Origin: Cavenderia fasciculata
Lineage: Eukaryota > Evosea > Eumycetozoa > Acytosteliales > Cavenderiaceae
Assembly: GCF_000203815.1 (NCBI RefSeq)
Contig: NW_004457737.1
Location: 1,364,001-1,428,000 of the forward strand
DNA: 64,000 nucleotides
Direction of reading: 5' to 3'
Shown in pieces: positions 12,211 through 24,014 of this stretch (within the stretch, counting starts at the first letter, position 1; the number at the start of each line of letters is the position of its first letter). Position numbers and translations under genes: made by a program. The notes beneath the pieces are model-generated. The model saw nothing but the letters and a program-made list of their open reading frames with translations. It was not told the DNA's origin and ran no database searches.

Positions 12211-15200
12211 TTAAGCATAAACACCTGCATCTATAGATACAGGAACAGGAGCAAATGAGGAGATACCTTGAATTTCCATATCTTTGAGATGCTTAATAAT
12301 TTGTGAAAAAGTGGGTCTCTTTTCTGGGTCAGCGTCCCAGCACAGTTGAATGAGTTGTTTCCATTTGGGTGAAGTGGTGAGAGGGATGGGTGGACGATAG
12401 CCCTCGTGAGCGACAAGATGGGCCATTCTCTGAACCTTGAGGTCTTGTTGTGGTTCTTCCGATGTCAATAGTTCCCAGAGAATCATAGAGAAAGAGTATA
12501 CGTCACTCTTTTCGCTATTTGGTTCTCCTCTGAATACTTCTGGTGCCATATAGGGGATACAGCCTACACTGCCAGTCATTTTGTCACCCTGTTCCATCTT
12601 GAGTCTACTGAGACCAAAATCAGAGATCTTGCACTTAAAGTCAGTGACTTGGTATGGCCCTCTGAGGTTGTTGATGTTATTGTCAATGAGGATGTTTCTC
12701 GATGAAAGATCACGATGGAGAATTGGAGGTGTCCAGCCATGCAGACAATTCATTCCCTTGGCAATATCCAATGCAATCTTTAAACGAAGTTGTGGATTCT
12801 CTTCCAAAATATTGAAATGGTCTGATAAAAATTGTCTAAGACTGCCTCCTCCCATCCATTCAATTACAATACAATGTTGATCTTCATGACCACTTGTACA
12901 TGCTCCTAAAAATTGTACAACATTTGGATGTCTCAATTTACTATAAATAAAAAATAAATAAATATAAATATTTGGTTTGATTGATTCTTTTTTTCTTTTC
13001 TTTTCTTTTTTTTTTTTTTACCTTAAAAATTGAAACTTCATTTTGGAACATTTCAAAAGAAGTTTTTGATTTAAATTGATCACGATAAATGACCTTGATG
13101 GCAACATCAGTTTCTCTCCAAGCACCTTTTTTAACTTCACCAAAGAAACCCTTTCCTAATAGTTCTCCAAATTCGAGTTCATCATAACCAATTTCAAAAT
13201 CTTTACTCTGTTGATGAGGTTGTTGTTGTTGTTCGATGATTTGTGCTATGTTTTGAGGGCTCATAAAGGATGGGTGTGGACCGATATGTTGTGGTGGTGG
13301 TTGCATACCGCCACTCATGCTGCTGATGCTAGATACGAGGGGTGGTAGTTTAAAGGCACTTGGTGAAGAGTTGCTGGTGGTTGGTTTGACAGGTGGATAA
13401 GAGTTGCCGATTTGTGGTGAAAATGGTGGATAGCCAGCACCCTCTTGTTGTTGTTGTTGTTGTGATTTTACATGTCCAAGTGTGGCAAATGGCTTGCCAC
13501 GCAGTTCAAAGAGTTCATCCTTTTCTCGAATCCTGCTGATTTGTTCTTCAGTCATTGTCTTGCTTACATCTATAATTCGTTGTTGGTTGTTATTAGGGTA
13601 GTAGTGGTTAGAGGTTTGGTTAGTATTTTCTCCACCTCCAATTGTACTACGACGGCTACGCTCCTCAACAAAGATCTTACTTGCAAATCCTTTTCTACCG
13701 GGTCTAGTGATATGCGAACGCGCGGCATCGTCATTGTGGCTGCCCACGCTGTCTTGGTCGGTCGTGCTGGTGGTCGACGTGCCGTCATTCGTGTCGTCGT
13801 CAAACCCGATTCTAAATCCATTCTCGCGATCTCTCCACACCTTGACCATACGCTGCACGCGGTTCAATATATCGGCACGATGGCCGAGCGGCTCGATTCC
13901 CAGGTCAGACTTGAGCAGCTCGTGGTCAAAGAGGAGCAAATGACGTCCACTAATATTGTTCTCTCTAAAGTTCTTTCGGTACTGTCCATAGCCGATGGCT
14001 TCGAGCCACACGGCCACGTCGTTGGGCGGCCAGCGCTGGAATCCTGCTCCGCGGTCTGGTCCCAATGACTCGGTCCAAAATGAGGGTGACACGCCTGGTA
14101 GCGAGTTGAGGTTAAACTTGAACGGTCCGCTAAAGGTCGCCACGGCAGTACTACCCACACCACGAATCGATATCGAAGGATAGAGTGGAACAGAGAGCAC
14201 GCGCCAAAATGCAACACCCAAATACTGTCCATTCTTTGTAAAGAATATCTCCTTGGTGGTGGTGTTGTAACCGCATCCAATGACTGTATACTCGCCACTG
14301 TTGGCATAGGATGGGCCGTATGGCTCGCCAATTTCAGTGCCACTAAACTTTTCTCCGTCACTCGCGTATCCGTATGTCTTTGGTTCGCGACCGATATGTT
14401 TGTTGATTGTGCAAGCTGCATGGGTAAGACCGACGGTAAACGTTCCCTTCTTGTCGTATCCCTCGAGATACACTTCAAAGTAGCAAAGGACCGTGCCACC
14501 CATAGGGAATGGACGGTTGGCCTGTGCGACCGACGTCTTTTTCTTGATCATCGTGACGGTAATATCGTTGTTTGGCTTGAACGACTTGCCGTATCTACGC
14601 CATGCCGATGGTGGCTGACCGTCCGAATCTTGGTATGATCCGCTATAAAAGCCAAACTCGTCCGATGAGCTGAGTGCGCCCGACACCATCACCAGGTTGT
14701 TCTTGCTGGTACGTGGCGACGTTTGTGGCGACGTGGATGAGTTGGAAAAAGACAATCCGAGCGACGAGACGGTTGGGATGGAGCCGCCAGCCGGCAAACT
14801 GATGCTCTTGGTATTGATCGAGGTGAGCGATCCAATAGTATTTGGTGGTGGAGGAGGTAGCGATGACGAAGACGATGACAACGAGCTTGAACTCGTCGAT
14901 CCCTGTGACGCGGGCAATACAAACGATGGAGTGGGTGACACTCTATTATTTCCATTGAAAACAATCATCTGATTGGTAAGTTCTTGTTCTTGGTTGAGTG
15001 GTGGTTGCTGTGATAGTTGTTGTTGCTGTTGCTGTTGTTGTTGTTGGTCTATAATCGATGGGAGGGGAGGTAACATTATTTTATTGCCGCTGTCCTTTTT
15101 CTCGTCCTTTTCAGAGATGGATCCAGACGACGAGGAGATGGCAGGTTCGATCGGTGAGTTGATTTCCTTTACAAGTGTATGAATGTTTGCATATTTAAAC

Positions 15201-17772
15201 GGTGGTGAAAAAGTGGCTTCTATCGTACCGGGCTCGGTAAAGGCGACGGACGGGTAAAACTCGCCGTATACATTGCCATAGGCGACGCCCAAAAAGACGC
15301 CGTTTCGGGTAAAGAAGATCTCTCTCTTTTCCAAAAACAGACCGCATCCAATGACGTCGCCGCGGTGGAAGCCCGGTCCGTACGGCTCGCCCTGGTTGAC
15401 CGACGACATGATCGAGGCCTCGCGCCACTTGAACTTGCGTCCGTCGTCGCTGTGGTAGCCGTACGAACGCTTGACCCAGCCGATATGCAGGTTGAGCGGG
15501 TAGTCCTTGTGCGCAATACCCACCGAGAACTGGCCGCGCTCCGACTCGCGGATAGTGACCTCAAAGTAGCAAAACTGGTCGCCCATGGGCTGCGTGCACT
15601 GTACCACGCCAATCTCGCCCTTGGACGGGCAGTCCGAGCCGATGGTGGCGGTCAAGTCGTTGACCGAGACTATACGTCCGCAGTGGCTTGGGTTCCAACG
15701 GCAGGATTCCAATTCCTCCTTTGGTATGAGATCTTCGACACCGCCAATCGAGTTGCTATGTGTTTTGCTCTCGCTGCTCGACAATCCTCGGTACGAGAAT
15801 GGTGGCAGACAGTATATTACAACAGACTCGCCGACAGACTGCAAACCGACCGTTGGGAACAATCCAGTGACGTTGACCTTGGTCATTGCCGCACCCAGAT
15901 ATATTCCGTTCCTTGTGAAATAGAGTGTCTTTTTGCTAGTGTCGTATCCACATCCGACTATATCTCCGCTCTTGAACGATGGTCCATATGCTCTGCCTTC
16001 ACCATTTCCCGAAAATACCCTTCCGTCTCCATAGTACCCATAGGATCCTTGTAAATATCCTGGGAATTGATCGGTTGGATAATCGGCTGGTGTCAAACCC
16101 AAACATATTTTACCTTCTTTACCATTTACTGATAATTCAAAATAATTAAATGAACTTGAAAATGCTACACTTGATCTAGCAATCTAAAAACGTAAAAATC
16201 AATAAATTAATATCTATATCATCAGATGACCAATCAATATTTCTATTTGTTTGTTTCAAACTTACACCTTTAGAACCACTTTGGTTTAATAAATATGAAA
16301 CTGTTTGTCTATCATCAACTCTCAAAACTTGTGAATTTGATTTTCTCAAATCCCATTGGTGAGGCTCCTTTTCATGAGAACCTCCCAATTTCTTTTTAAT
16401 AAATTTGAAACCCATTCCAAAAAGACCTCCCGATGATGAAGATCCACTATCACTAGTATCTATCTTTCTTTCTTTTGGTTGTGGAATTGGTGGTGGTGGT
16501 TTGTTTGGTGGTTTACTAGTTGTTGAGGTTGAAGTTGTGTTGTTGTTGTTGTTGTTATTACTGCTACTATTGTTACTATCAACTCCTTGATAAGGAGGAG
16601 AACCAGTTGGTGATAAAGGTGAAGGTGATGAAGTGGCAGGTGATCTAGATTTAGATGGCGAGGTTGAAAGATTGATATTATTGTTGTTACTACTGTTATT
16701 AGTCCCTTGATACGATGGATATTGTGAAAGTGTGTTGGAATGAGGTCTGCTAATAAAGAATTGATTTGGATGTTGTGGTTGGGGAGGTGGTGGTGGTGGA
16801 GGTGGAAATGATACAGAAGAAGAGACCTCGTCTTTGGTGACTGATGATTGTGGTGATTGTGACTGTGGTGATGATGAATAGGATTTGTTGCTACCGACGC
16901 TGCTACTACTGCTCTTTAAAGTAGAAGAGGTTGTTGACGATGATGATGGTGGAGGTGGTAGAAAGTTAAAGTTGTTTTGATTTACAATGTAGGGTGCGGT
17001 TGGAAATGGTGCCGATTGTGGTCTAGTTGGTGATCTTGAATTTGATGGTGATTTTGGTACTACCAACAATGGTGGTGATGGAGCTGGTGATGGCTGTTGT
17101 TGTTGATAATGACTATTAAAACTACTATTATTATTATTATTATTACTTGTAACTGGAGGTGTTAGTGAATCTGTTGATTGATTTAAAGTATTTTGTTGTT
17201 GTTGTTGTTGATGATGCAATTGTTGTTGTAATTGCTGTTGTTGGTGTTGTTGGATAATAGAAATGTTACTACTACTGTTACTAGTACGATGATGATGATG
17301 AGGATGATTATAATTGTAGGAAGGTGTTACAAAGTTATTATGACTATCGAGAAAATCGAGTGGATCAACCTCGTTGTTGCTGAAAAGAGACGAGCTCGAG
17401 TTGCTTATAGGACGCACAACCGGGATGGGTGTTAGGATTTCGTTGAATATATTGTCGTGTGATTGCGATGGTGGTGGTGCATTAATATATTTCCGGGTAC
17501 CTGGAGGCGACGAGAGGTTGATCAGAGGCGTGCCGGTGCTGAGGTTGGTCGCACTGCTGCTGCTATGAAGTTGGTTGGGATTAAAGTTGGAGTACTGGTG
17601 TTGGGTGTGGCCGTGATGGCTGTGGTGTAGTCCTCCGGTAAGTAGACTGTCGGCACTCGAGTTTTTGTTGTTGATTCTTGTGAAATTACTATTAAACTTG
17701 AGTCCACTACTACTACTACTGCTGCTACCACCCGTCGTATTATTCATAGACCCTGATGATGGCGAGTGTTGT

Positions 17773-17804
<32 letters not shown>

Positions 17805-18625
17805 ATCGTTGAAAAAGTTGGTTGGAGATAGCTGGCTACTAATGCTAATGTTGTTGCAACTGTTGCTGTTTACAAGCGTGCTGCCTCCACTAGAACTGAT
17901 GACTCCGCCCGAAGTTGTAATGACGCCACTGCTGTTACTTCCTACACTAATGTTAATGGTACTTCCAGTATTACTTCCACTGCTACAATGTATGTTGTTG
18001 TTGACCCCTCCACTCACACTGATTCCTGTCGATGATGAAGTTATCGAGTTGTTGTTGTTGTTATTGTTGATGGCAGGATTAGAGGAATGTAGTGGTGGTG
18101 AAGGAGGTGGTGGAGGAGAGATGGGCGAGGTTGTAGTTGATGTATTGGTATTATTATTATTATTATTAGTTGTCGAGGTGGTGGTAGTGGTGGTGGATGA
18201 CGATGCAGCTACTCCTGCTGTATTGGTTGTTGTGGATGCAGAGGCTGGTCCGCTAGTGGATCCAGACCTGGAGTGCTGTCGTTGATGATGTCTTCTTACG
18301 TAGGGTGACGATGATGAAGGAGGAGGAGGGATAGTTAAGGATGATGGGATTTGTGGAGGATCCAGTATTAAATTATTATAAATGTTAGTTATTACCGAAA
18401 ACTAATAACTAATTATATGATTCGATGATGACTGACTGTGATGATGATGATGATGATGATGATAATGAATGAAAGCTTTAAGAATTATACGATATGTTGT
18501 TGTTGTTGATAAATATAAATATTTGGTTGTTCGATTTGGTTGTTATCTAATTGTCTATTGTTATGTTGTTGTTCCAAATAACCTGTATTATCTACGAGTA
18601 GAGAATGATGATCGAAAAGATTAGA
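12211..18625 (-). CDS. splA: SplA-type kinase: three SPRY domains, SAM, protein kinase
   Basis: Homologue of Dictyostelium SplA, a dual-specificity/tyrosine-type kinase needed for spore integrity. Main exons are 16266-18401, 13022-16184 and 12211-12940. An additional 5' exon ends at 18491 (donor GTATAA) and reads back in frame to about 18625; no initiator Met is seen, so the N-terminus is unresolved. Order: a very long Ser/Asn/Pro/Gln leader, three SPRY domains (each with a GxGY/FTKNG-like core), a SAM domain (VAVWLEAIGYGQYRKNF) and a kinase with GKGFFGEV, VAIKV, HRDLSSRNIL, SDFGLSRL and APEVF. The join of the last two exons is out of phase by one base. If the T5 coding-strand run (A5 at 13025-13029) were T4, the join would read SILSKLRHPN. 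GC content is raised in the SPRY exon. Confidence 0.88.
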
Positions 18626-20039
18626 TTAAATTAGTTAGTATCACTGATCAGTTGTATTATGATTATTATTACAAAAAGGATGATGATGATGATAGATGAT
18701 CCGTAGTTGTAGTTGTTATTGATGTTGGGTGAGAACCTACTACTTGTTGACGATGATGACTATTGCTACTACACTACTACTAGCACAATATCGAGTGAGT
18801 GTGATGAGAGGAGAGAGAAAGAAACTATAAATAAAATGTTGTTTAATAAATTACACAAAACAAAGAGATAGGAGAACAAAGAAACACAGCACTCACATAG
18901 AGAGAAAGAGCCAAAAAAAAAAAAAAAAGAAAATTAAAAAAAAAATTTAAAGAGAGACAGAGAGTCACACTACCTGTTTTACTCAGTTTGTTTGTTCCTC
19001 CTACTACTTTTGATTAATCTTTCTGTTTCTATTATATTATTCTTATTCTTTCTTTTTCAAAATTAATGTGACGAGAACTACACCAGAGTGTGTCTGTTTA
19101 TGCTGTTCAATCAGCCAATCAATCAATCAATCAACCAATTTAATCTCCTCTTTTCCTACACTATATACAACTCGTGCAAACAAGATCGAAATAATATCGT
19201 AAAGATGATAGCAGCGAAGTAGGTAGATAGGTAGGGTATGAATGAACATGATACAATGATGATGATGGTAGTAATAACCAATAGGTTGACCTAGTAGTGC
19301 GTGTGTGGGTTTAATTAGGTTGGTTGACCAGGGAGGGTTATGTCCTTATGTGTGTTGTGGGTGTTGTCTCTCGAAACTATAGTATCTCTATCTTTGCAGA
19401 CTCACTTTTTTTTTTGAATAGGTAATTATCGTAACTATAAATATATATATATATAAATATTGACTCTGCTGACGTATCGATAACACTCCTTCCTAATAAT
19501 AAATAAATAAAAAAGTAGATAATAAGGACCTTTATTATTATTATGTACCTTATAGTCTAGAATGAAAACAAAAATAATATAATAATGGATCAAGATAACC
19601 CTTGTAAGATCCTACTCAACACAGGGATTATCAATGTTGGATGATGGATGGCTCAATGCTACCATGATGACGGAGAGATCAAACAACAAACACCACACAT
19701 TCGCACTATGATGAATGCTTATTTTTGTCAATTTGCTTAATTGATAGCGGTTATATATATGGAACCTTTAATTTTTCGATCCTTACTGTTTCACGTGACA
19801 GACTTGGAATGAAAGTTGAAACTCTGCAAACCGTCAGCGAAACGAAATCATTCAATGAAAGCGATCACTTTTCAACTGCGAGTTTGCAGGTTGCATCTTT
19901 TTATCGTTTAGTCCACACGATAACTTTTAGCTATGATATCACTTCACCTTTTAAAGACATGTGTAATGATTAGAGTTTATTTTAGTGCTAGAAATAGTAG
20001 TATTATTTATTTAATATAATTTGATCAATGCTAGGAGAG
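18626..20039. other. 1.4 kb spacer upstream of splA
   Basis: AT-rich, with GAT/ATG trinucleotide runs and a poly-A pair near 18913-18950. The 19720-19975 stretch is less AT-rich and has an open frame starting at a non-ATG codon; it also holds a short stem (TTATCG...CGATAA near 19902-19924). Nothing recognisable is encoded. The region probably contains splA 5' UTR exons and the 3' end of the downstream gene. Confidence 0.45.
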
Positions 20040-21832
20040 CTATTTTGTATCTGCAACAACAATTTCTAATGGTTCTTGGTCCTTTCTATAGATAGTATAG
20101 TTTTTAAAGTCAGCTGAATGTACAACCACCCAATGATGGTTGTCTTTTGGTGTTGATTTGAAGGTTCTAGTGAAGTCAATCACAACCCATTGATTGATCA
20201 TTGCTAGTATATTTTTATAAATACCAGTGTCCTTTTCAAATCTTTGTAGATGTTGATCGATGTTGTTTCCTTCACAGACCATATCAATTGCCCATTTGTA
20301 TTTACTGCCGATATAAAAGTCTGTAAATCTTTTTGGTTCCTTTCCTCTTGCTACCGAGCTAGGTGCAATACAGGTTGATGGGACCATGGTTGCGCATGTT
20401 GCAGCAGCAGCATGATAAAACTCCATTTGCCAGATCACCTCTAGTGGTTGGGTTACCCTTCCCACATTTGATCGGTGAACATTGGATTTGTTGGTCAGTT
20501 GGTGTGGTCGGAACTGTCTAATACAGTCTACAAGGAATGTATCCATGTCGTCGTCATCTTTATTCACATCTAGATGTGGTTGGCTGATGACAGTTGTGGT
20601 AGGAGGAGGAGGAGGTTTGAATCTTTGTAAAAGGTAGAGATTGCGATGTAGAGGTGATGGAAATACCGTTACCTCATTGTCTCGGATGAGATAACCTTTC
20701 TCCAAAAGAAATGATATAGGGTCATCTCTGTTTTGTGGATTGTATGGATAGTGTCCACATGCAACACTGTCTAGTACATGTAAATGTGACTCTGACAAGG
20801 TCTGTAGGTTTGGTGATGCAGCTCTTGATTGACTAATATCTCTTGCATAGTCATCCGATAAAAGATACTCCATCATGAGTTGGTCGAGATGATGAGTAGG
20901 CTCGAGTGCATCCACCGTCATGATCATCTCTTTAAACTTGTCTCGTAAGAGATCAATAGTTCTTGAGAGTAATCCAACATGTCCATCGGTGTTTTCAAAT
21001 ATCCATTCTTTGGTTGTCTCTGGAAACGTTTGTTCATGTCCAACCCGTGTAGTGTGTCGGAATTTGTTGATAATCAATTGGTCATATTCTTCCTTTTTAA
21101 AGTTTAGCATTGAAATGTTAACCGATGATTCAGATGAACATATCAGACCGACTGAAATATATTGGGTTTGTAGATAGGTAACTTTATCACCTGTCGAAGA
21201 CATAACCACAAAGCGAATGTTTTGTCTGCCTTCGGTAGCCTGGATCATTGGCCACACACGGTTTGCCCACTCGTGGTTGTTGTTGTATTCTGGATAAATT
21301 GCTTGACACTCATCCATAATTAAATAGACAGGTGCGTAGAATGATACAATGATCCAGTCTACAATAGATTGACCAGTTTGACCTTTCCACAGCTCTTCTA
21401 AACTTAAACTGCTGCTGTTACCACATGGAGAGGAGGTCCAAAGCAATCGTCTAACATAGGCATTTGGGTATTTAGTTTCTAGTTGACTCTGCAAGAGCTG
21501 TCCCAACGACGATTTACCAGTGTTTGGAGGAGCCCATATAAGAGTCATTTTGTTCCTTTCAATAATACCAATCGTTTTGTTGATAGTTTCCTCTCTCTTG
21601 ATAATCGTTTCATCCATTAAATCAATTCCATCATAAGGATCTCTTATTTGTTCTAAATTAAAATGTTTTGTAAATAAATATATTATTATATAAAATAACT
21701 ACTATACTTCTCTTTCAAGAAAATGTTTGATAATATTATACATGTATAAATACCTTTGACACCATTTTGTTCACAACAAGGTTTAAATTGAATAGGTGGG
21801 ATTGGTATGCGTGAATGAATGAATGAATTCAT
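20040..21832 (-). CDS. Crinkler (CRN)-like P-loop NTPase with C-terminal nuclease-like domain
   Basis: Two exons (21754-21832 and 20040-21652) join in frame through GTATTT...TTTAG, giving 563 residues. The N-terminal half is a P-loop NTPase: Walker A APPNTGKSS (about residues 67-75), Walker B VYLIMDEC (about 135-142), then a sensor-like VVMSSTGD. The C-terminal part (about 440-550) has the layout of CRN effector nuclease domains: FYHAAAATC, KRFTDFYIG, KWAIDMVCEG, DQHLQRF and QWVVIDF. In known CRN proteins an NTPase is fused to a restriction-endonuclease-fold domain, with proposed roles in nuclear or DNA-targeting conflict. Function here is inferred from layout only; the position usually acidic before the last catalytic residue reads IDMV. 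The start Met follows no signal peptide. Other STAND/AAA ATPases are the alternative. Confidence 0.66.
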
Positions 21833-22118
21833 GCAGTGCTAGTGATTGATTGGTTGTGTGTATGTATGTATGTATATGAATAAATGGGTAAAAGATAAAT
21901 AGATAAATACGATGCATCATCAAGAGCTCTCTTGTTGTTGTTTTTGACAGAGATGGTAATTACTTTAATATAATTATAATAAAGCTTGTTGTTAATCTAT
22001 TATCTTTTACATCTTCAAGTCACCAAGCTTTTGACATTAATATAATATTAATATAATATTAATATAATATTATATTAATAATAAATGAAGATGATCGAGA
22101 TGAAGATCATTATAAAAT

Positions 22119-22156
22119 AAATTAAATTCATTTTTAATTAAAAATGAATTTAATTT
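22119..22156. repeat. 38 bp perfect palindrome
   Basis: Read outward from the centre between 22137 and 22138, 19 consecutive bases on each side are complementary (arms contain AAATTCATTTTTAA). It lies between the start of the CRN-like gene and the 3' end of the countin-like gene, next to a block of ATATTAAT repeats (22036-22075) and a smaller ATGATC...GATCAT stem (22089-22108). It could be a 3' end or terminator hairpin, or simple AT expansion. Confidence 0.85.
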
Positions 22157-22222
22157 TATTAAATGTCGTAGAAGTAGAAATATGATTATGATTATATATA
22201 TATGGATCATATTGATGATGGG

Positions 22223-22987
22223 TTAGAGACTACCAATTGCAGCAGAAGCAGGGAAAATAGTAAATCCAACAAAGACCTTGTCTAAAACTTGTGCTACTTC
22301 ATCATTTGATTCACAAGATTCAGAACATACAAGACCTGTAATCTGGTAGGAACCTGGTGTCGAAGAGGAATATGACTGTATCGAAAAGTTGATGGTATTG
22401 GTACCATTGAAATTGATCAACAACTTGTTTGAAATGACCAATGGCGATCCCAAAGGTGTCATGATGATAACTTGGGCTTGACCAGCTTGGATGGAGCCAT
22501 AGAAATTCATGGTAATGTTGAATGCAGTTCCTGCTGGTGCGCCAGCTGGTGAGACATACAAAGCAGAAATGTATCCTGTTGGATCGACATTGAATGGACA
22601 AATGGAAGCATCTTGACACAAACCAATTGGATCGGCATAAGGTTGACCTATATAACTAACAAATCTAGCAAAACCAAGACTTTCACAGGTAAGATTACAA
22701 GCTAAACGATCAGATGTTGCAAGTAAGTTACAAAGATCCTAAATAAAAAAGGAAAAGGAAATTAGATTATTAACAAATAATTAACAAATTTGTAGTTTAA
22801 AGTTTAAACATACTGGACAATTATAGAAATTATAATTATCATTGTCAATGATTTGGTTCAAGTAATAAATCGAATTTGACATTGATAAATAACATGATGA
22901 ACATGTAGTAATAAGTTGCACTGAATTACAAGTGATGGCTGAAAAGGCTACAATTAAAATGGTAGCTACTAATATTTGTTTAAACAT
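22223..22987 (-). CDS. Secreted countin-like protein (saposin-like + beta domain)
   Basis: Two exons (22814-22987 and 22223-22738) join in frame (NCP-DLC) to give 229 residues. There is a clear signal peptide (MFKQILVATILIVAFSAITC), then a Cys-rich region (CSSCYL, YNCPDLC, ACNLTC, IGLC, SICP) resembling a saposin-type module, then a C-terminal beta-rich part beginning YVSPAGAPAGTAFNI and ending in a CSESC motif. In D. discoideum, countin-family proteins of similar build are secreted parts of the counting factor that limits aggregate size; membership here rests on layout and motifs, so treat it as probable. A second, damaged copy lies 500 bases upstream in the same orientation. Confidence 0.7.
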
Positions 22988-23500
22988 GTTTGGTAGGTAT
23001 AAAGGTAGGTAATAATTATATAGAGATAAATATATATTGGTTGTTAAAGTTTATAGATAAACGAGTGATCACTCTCTTTATAAAAGATTGGGAACCGAGG
23101 CCTTAGAAAATATCTTTAGGGACATATCTTTTTTGTTTTACATTTTTTTTAATTAATCCCAAAATATCTTGATTTCTTTTCTCAGTTGTTTCAGGCAAAC
23201 CCTTAAACTCAAAGAGGCACCCTTCATGGCCAAGGCTTGTTCCTTGGTATCGGTTGGAAAGTCTTTAATGCCAAATGAATATCCACTCTCGGTTATATAT
23301 AAATCTTTCTTTGAAATTTCCAATACCAAAAGGTCTTTTTATAAGTTTATTGAAAAAATTACAACCAAATTATTAACTATTATTTATTTTATACATTTAT
23401 ATGATTGATTCAAGATCATTTTACATCTCAATTTCAACATTATCGATATATTTGATCCACTTTATAAATTTGGTATTTCTTTATTTATAGAAAAGGATAT
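22988..23500. promoter_or_regulatory. Promoter region of countin-like gene, with GAGTGATCACTC palindrome
   Basis: Holds a perfect 12-base palindrome GAGTGATCACTC at 23063-23074, about 75 bases above the start codon. The upstream region of the damaged copy has the matching half site GATCACTCGT at 24095-24104, at a similar distance from its start. The stretch 23160-23290 shows weak similarity to 24440-24530 (shared CTTAAACTCAAAGAG), suggesting an old duplicated block. No gene is seen. Confidence 0.5.
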
Positions 23501-24014
23501 TTAGTTATTTATATGGTGTGATGGGAAAATTTGAAAAGTTTCAGAACTCTTGTCCAAAACTTGTGCATTATTGTCGTTTGACTGACATGATTCAGCACAA
23601 ATAAGACTGGTAATCTGGTAGGAACCAGTATCTGAAGTTGGACTAGAATTTATTTGGAAGTTCATGTCATCGCTACCATCGAAATTGACCAAGAGTCTTT
23701 GTGAAATGACCATTGGTGACCCAGATGGAGAGTAAACGGTAACTTGAGCTACACCAGCTTGGATATTACCATAGTATTTCATGGTAATGTTGAATGAGGT
23801 TCCAGCTGGGGCACCGCCTGGTGAGACAGTCAAAAGATACTTCACAGTTATTAAATTTATTATTACCATTGTTAATCATTTTGTTCAAATAATAGATAGA
23901 GGTATCCATTGATAAATAACATGATGAACAAGTTGGAGCAATTTGCAAAGAGTTGCAAGAGATGGCCGAAAAAGCTACAATTAAAACAGTGGCTATTAAT
24001 ATTTGTTTAAACAT
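23501..24014 (-). pseudogene. Damaged second copy of the countin-like gene
   Basis: The 5' part encodes the same signal peptide and first module (MFKQILIATVLIVAFSAISC, CSSCYLSMDTSIYYLN) and the 3' part encodes the same C-terminal domain (VSPGGAPAGTSFNITMKY... CAESC), each clearly paralogous to the intact gene. The intron and the second half of the Cys-rich region are missing. At the junction (about 23860) the two parts are in different frames, so the first part runs into about 24 unrelated residues. The deletion, about 250 bases relative to the intact copy, makes a full product impossible. A short secreted peptide of about 80 residues could still be made. Divergence from the intact copy is moderate, so the duplication is not recent. 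Confidence 0.8.

Noticed and set aside
19725-19973. 82-residue open frame on the plus strand
   Set aside because: Starts at a non-ATG codon, no splice or family support, and lies in a promoter-side spacer.
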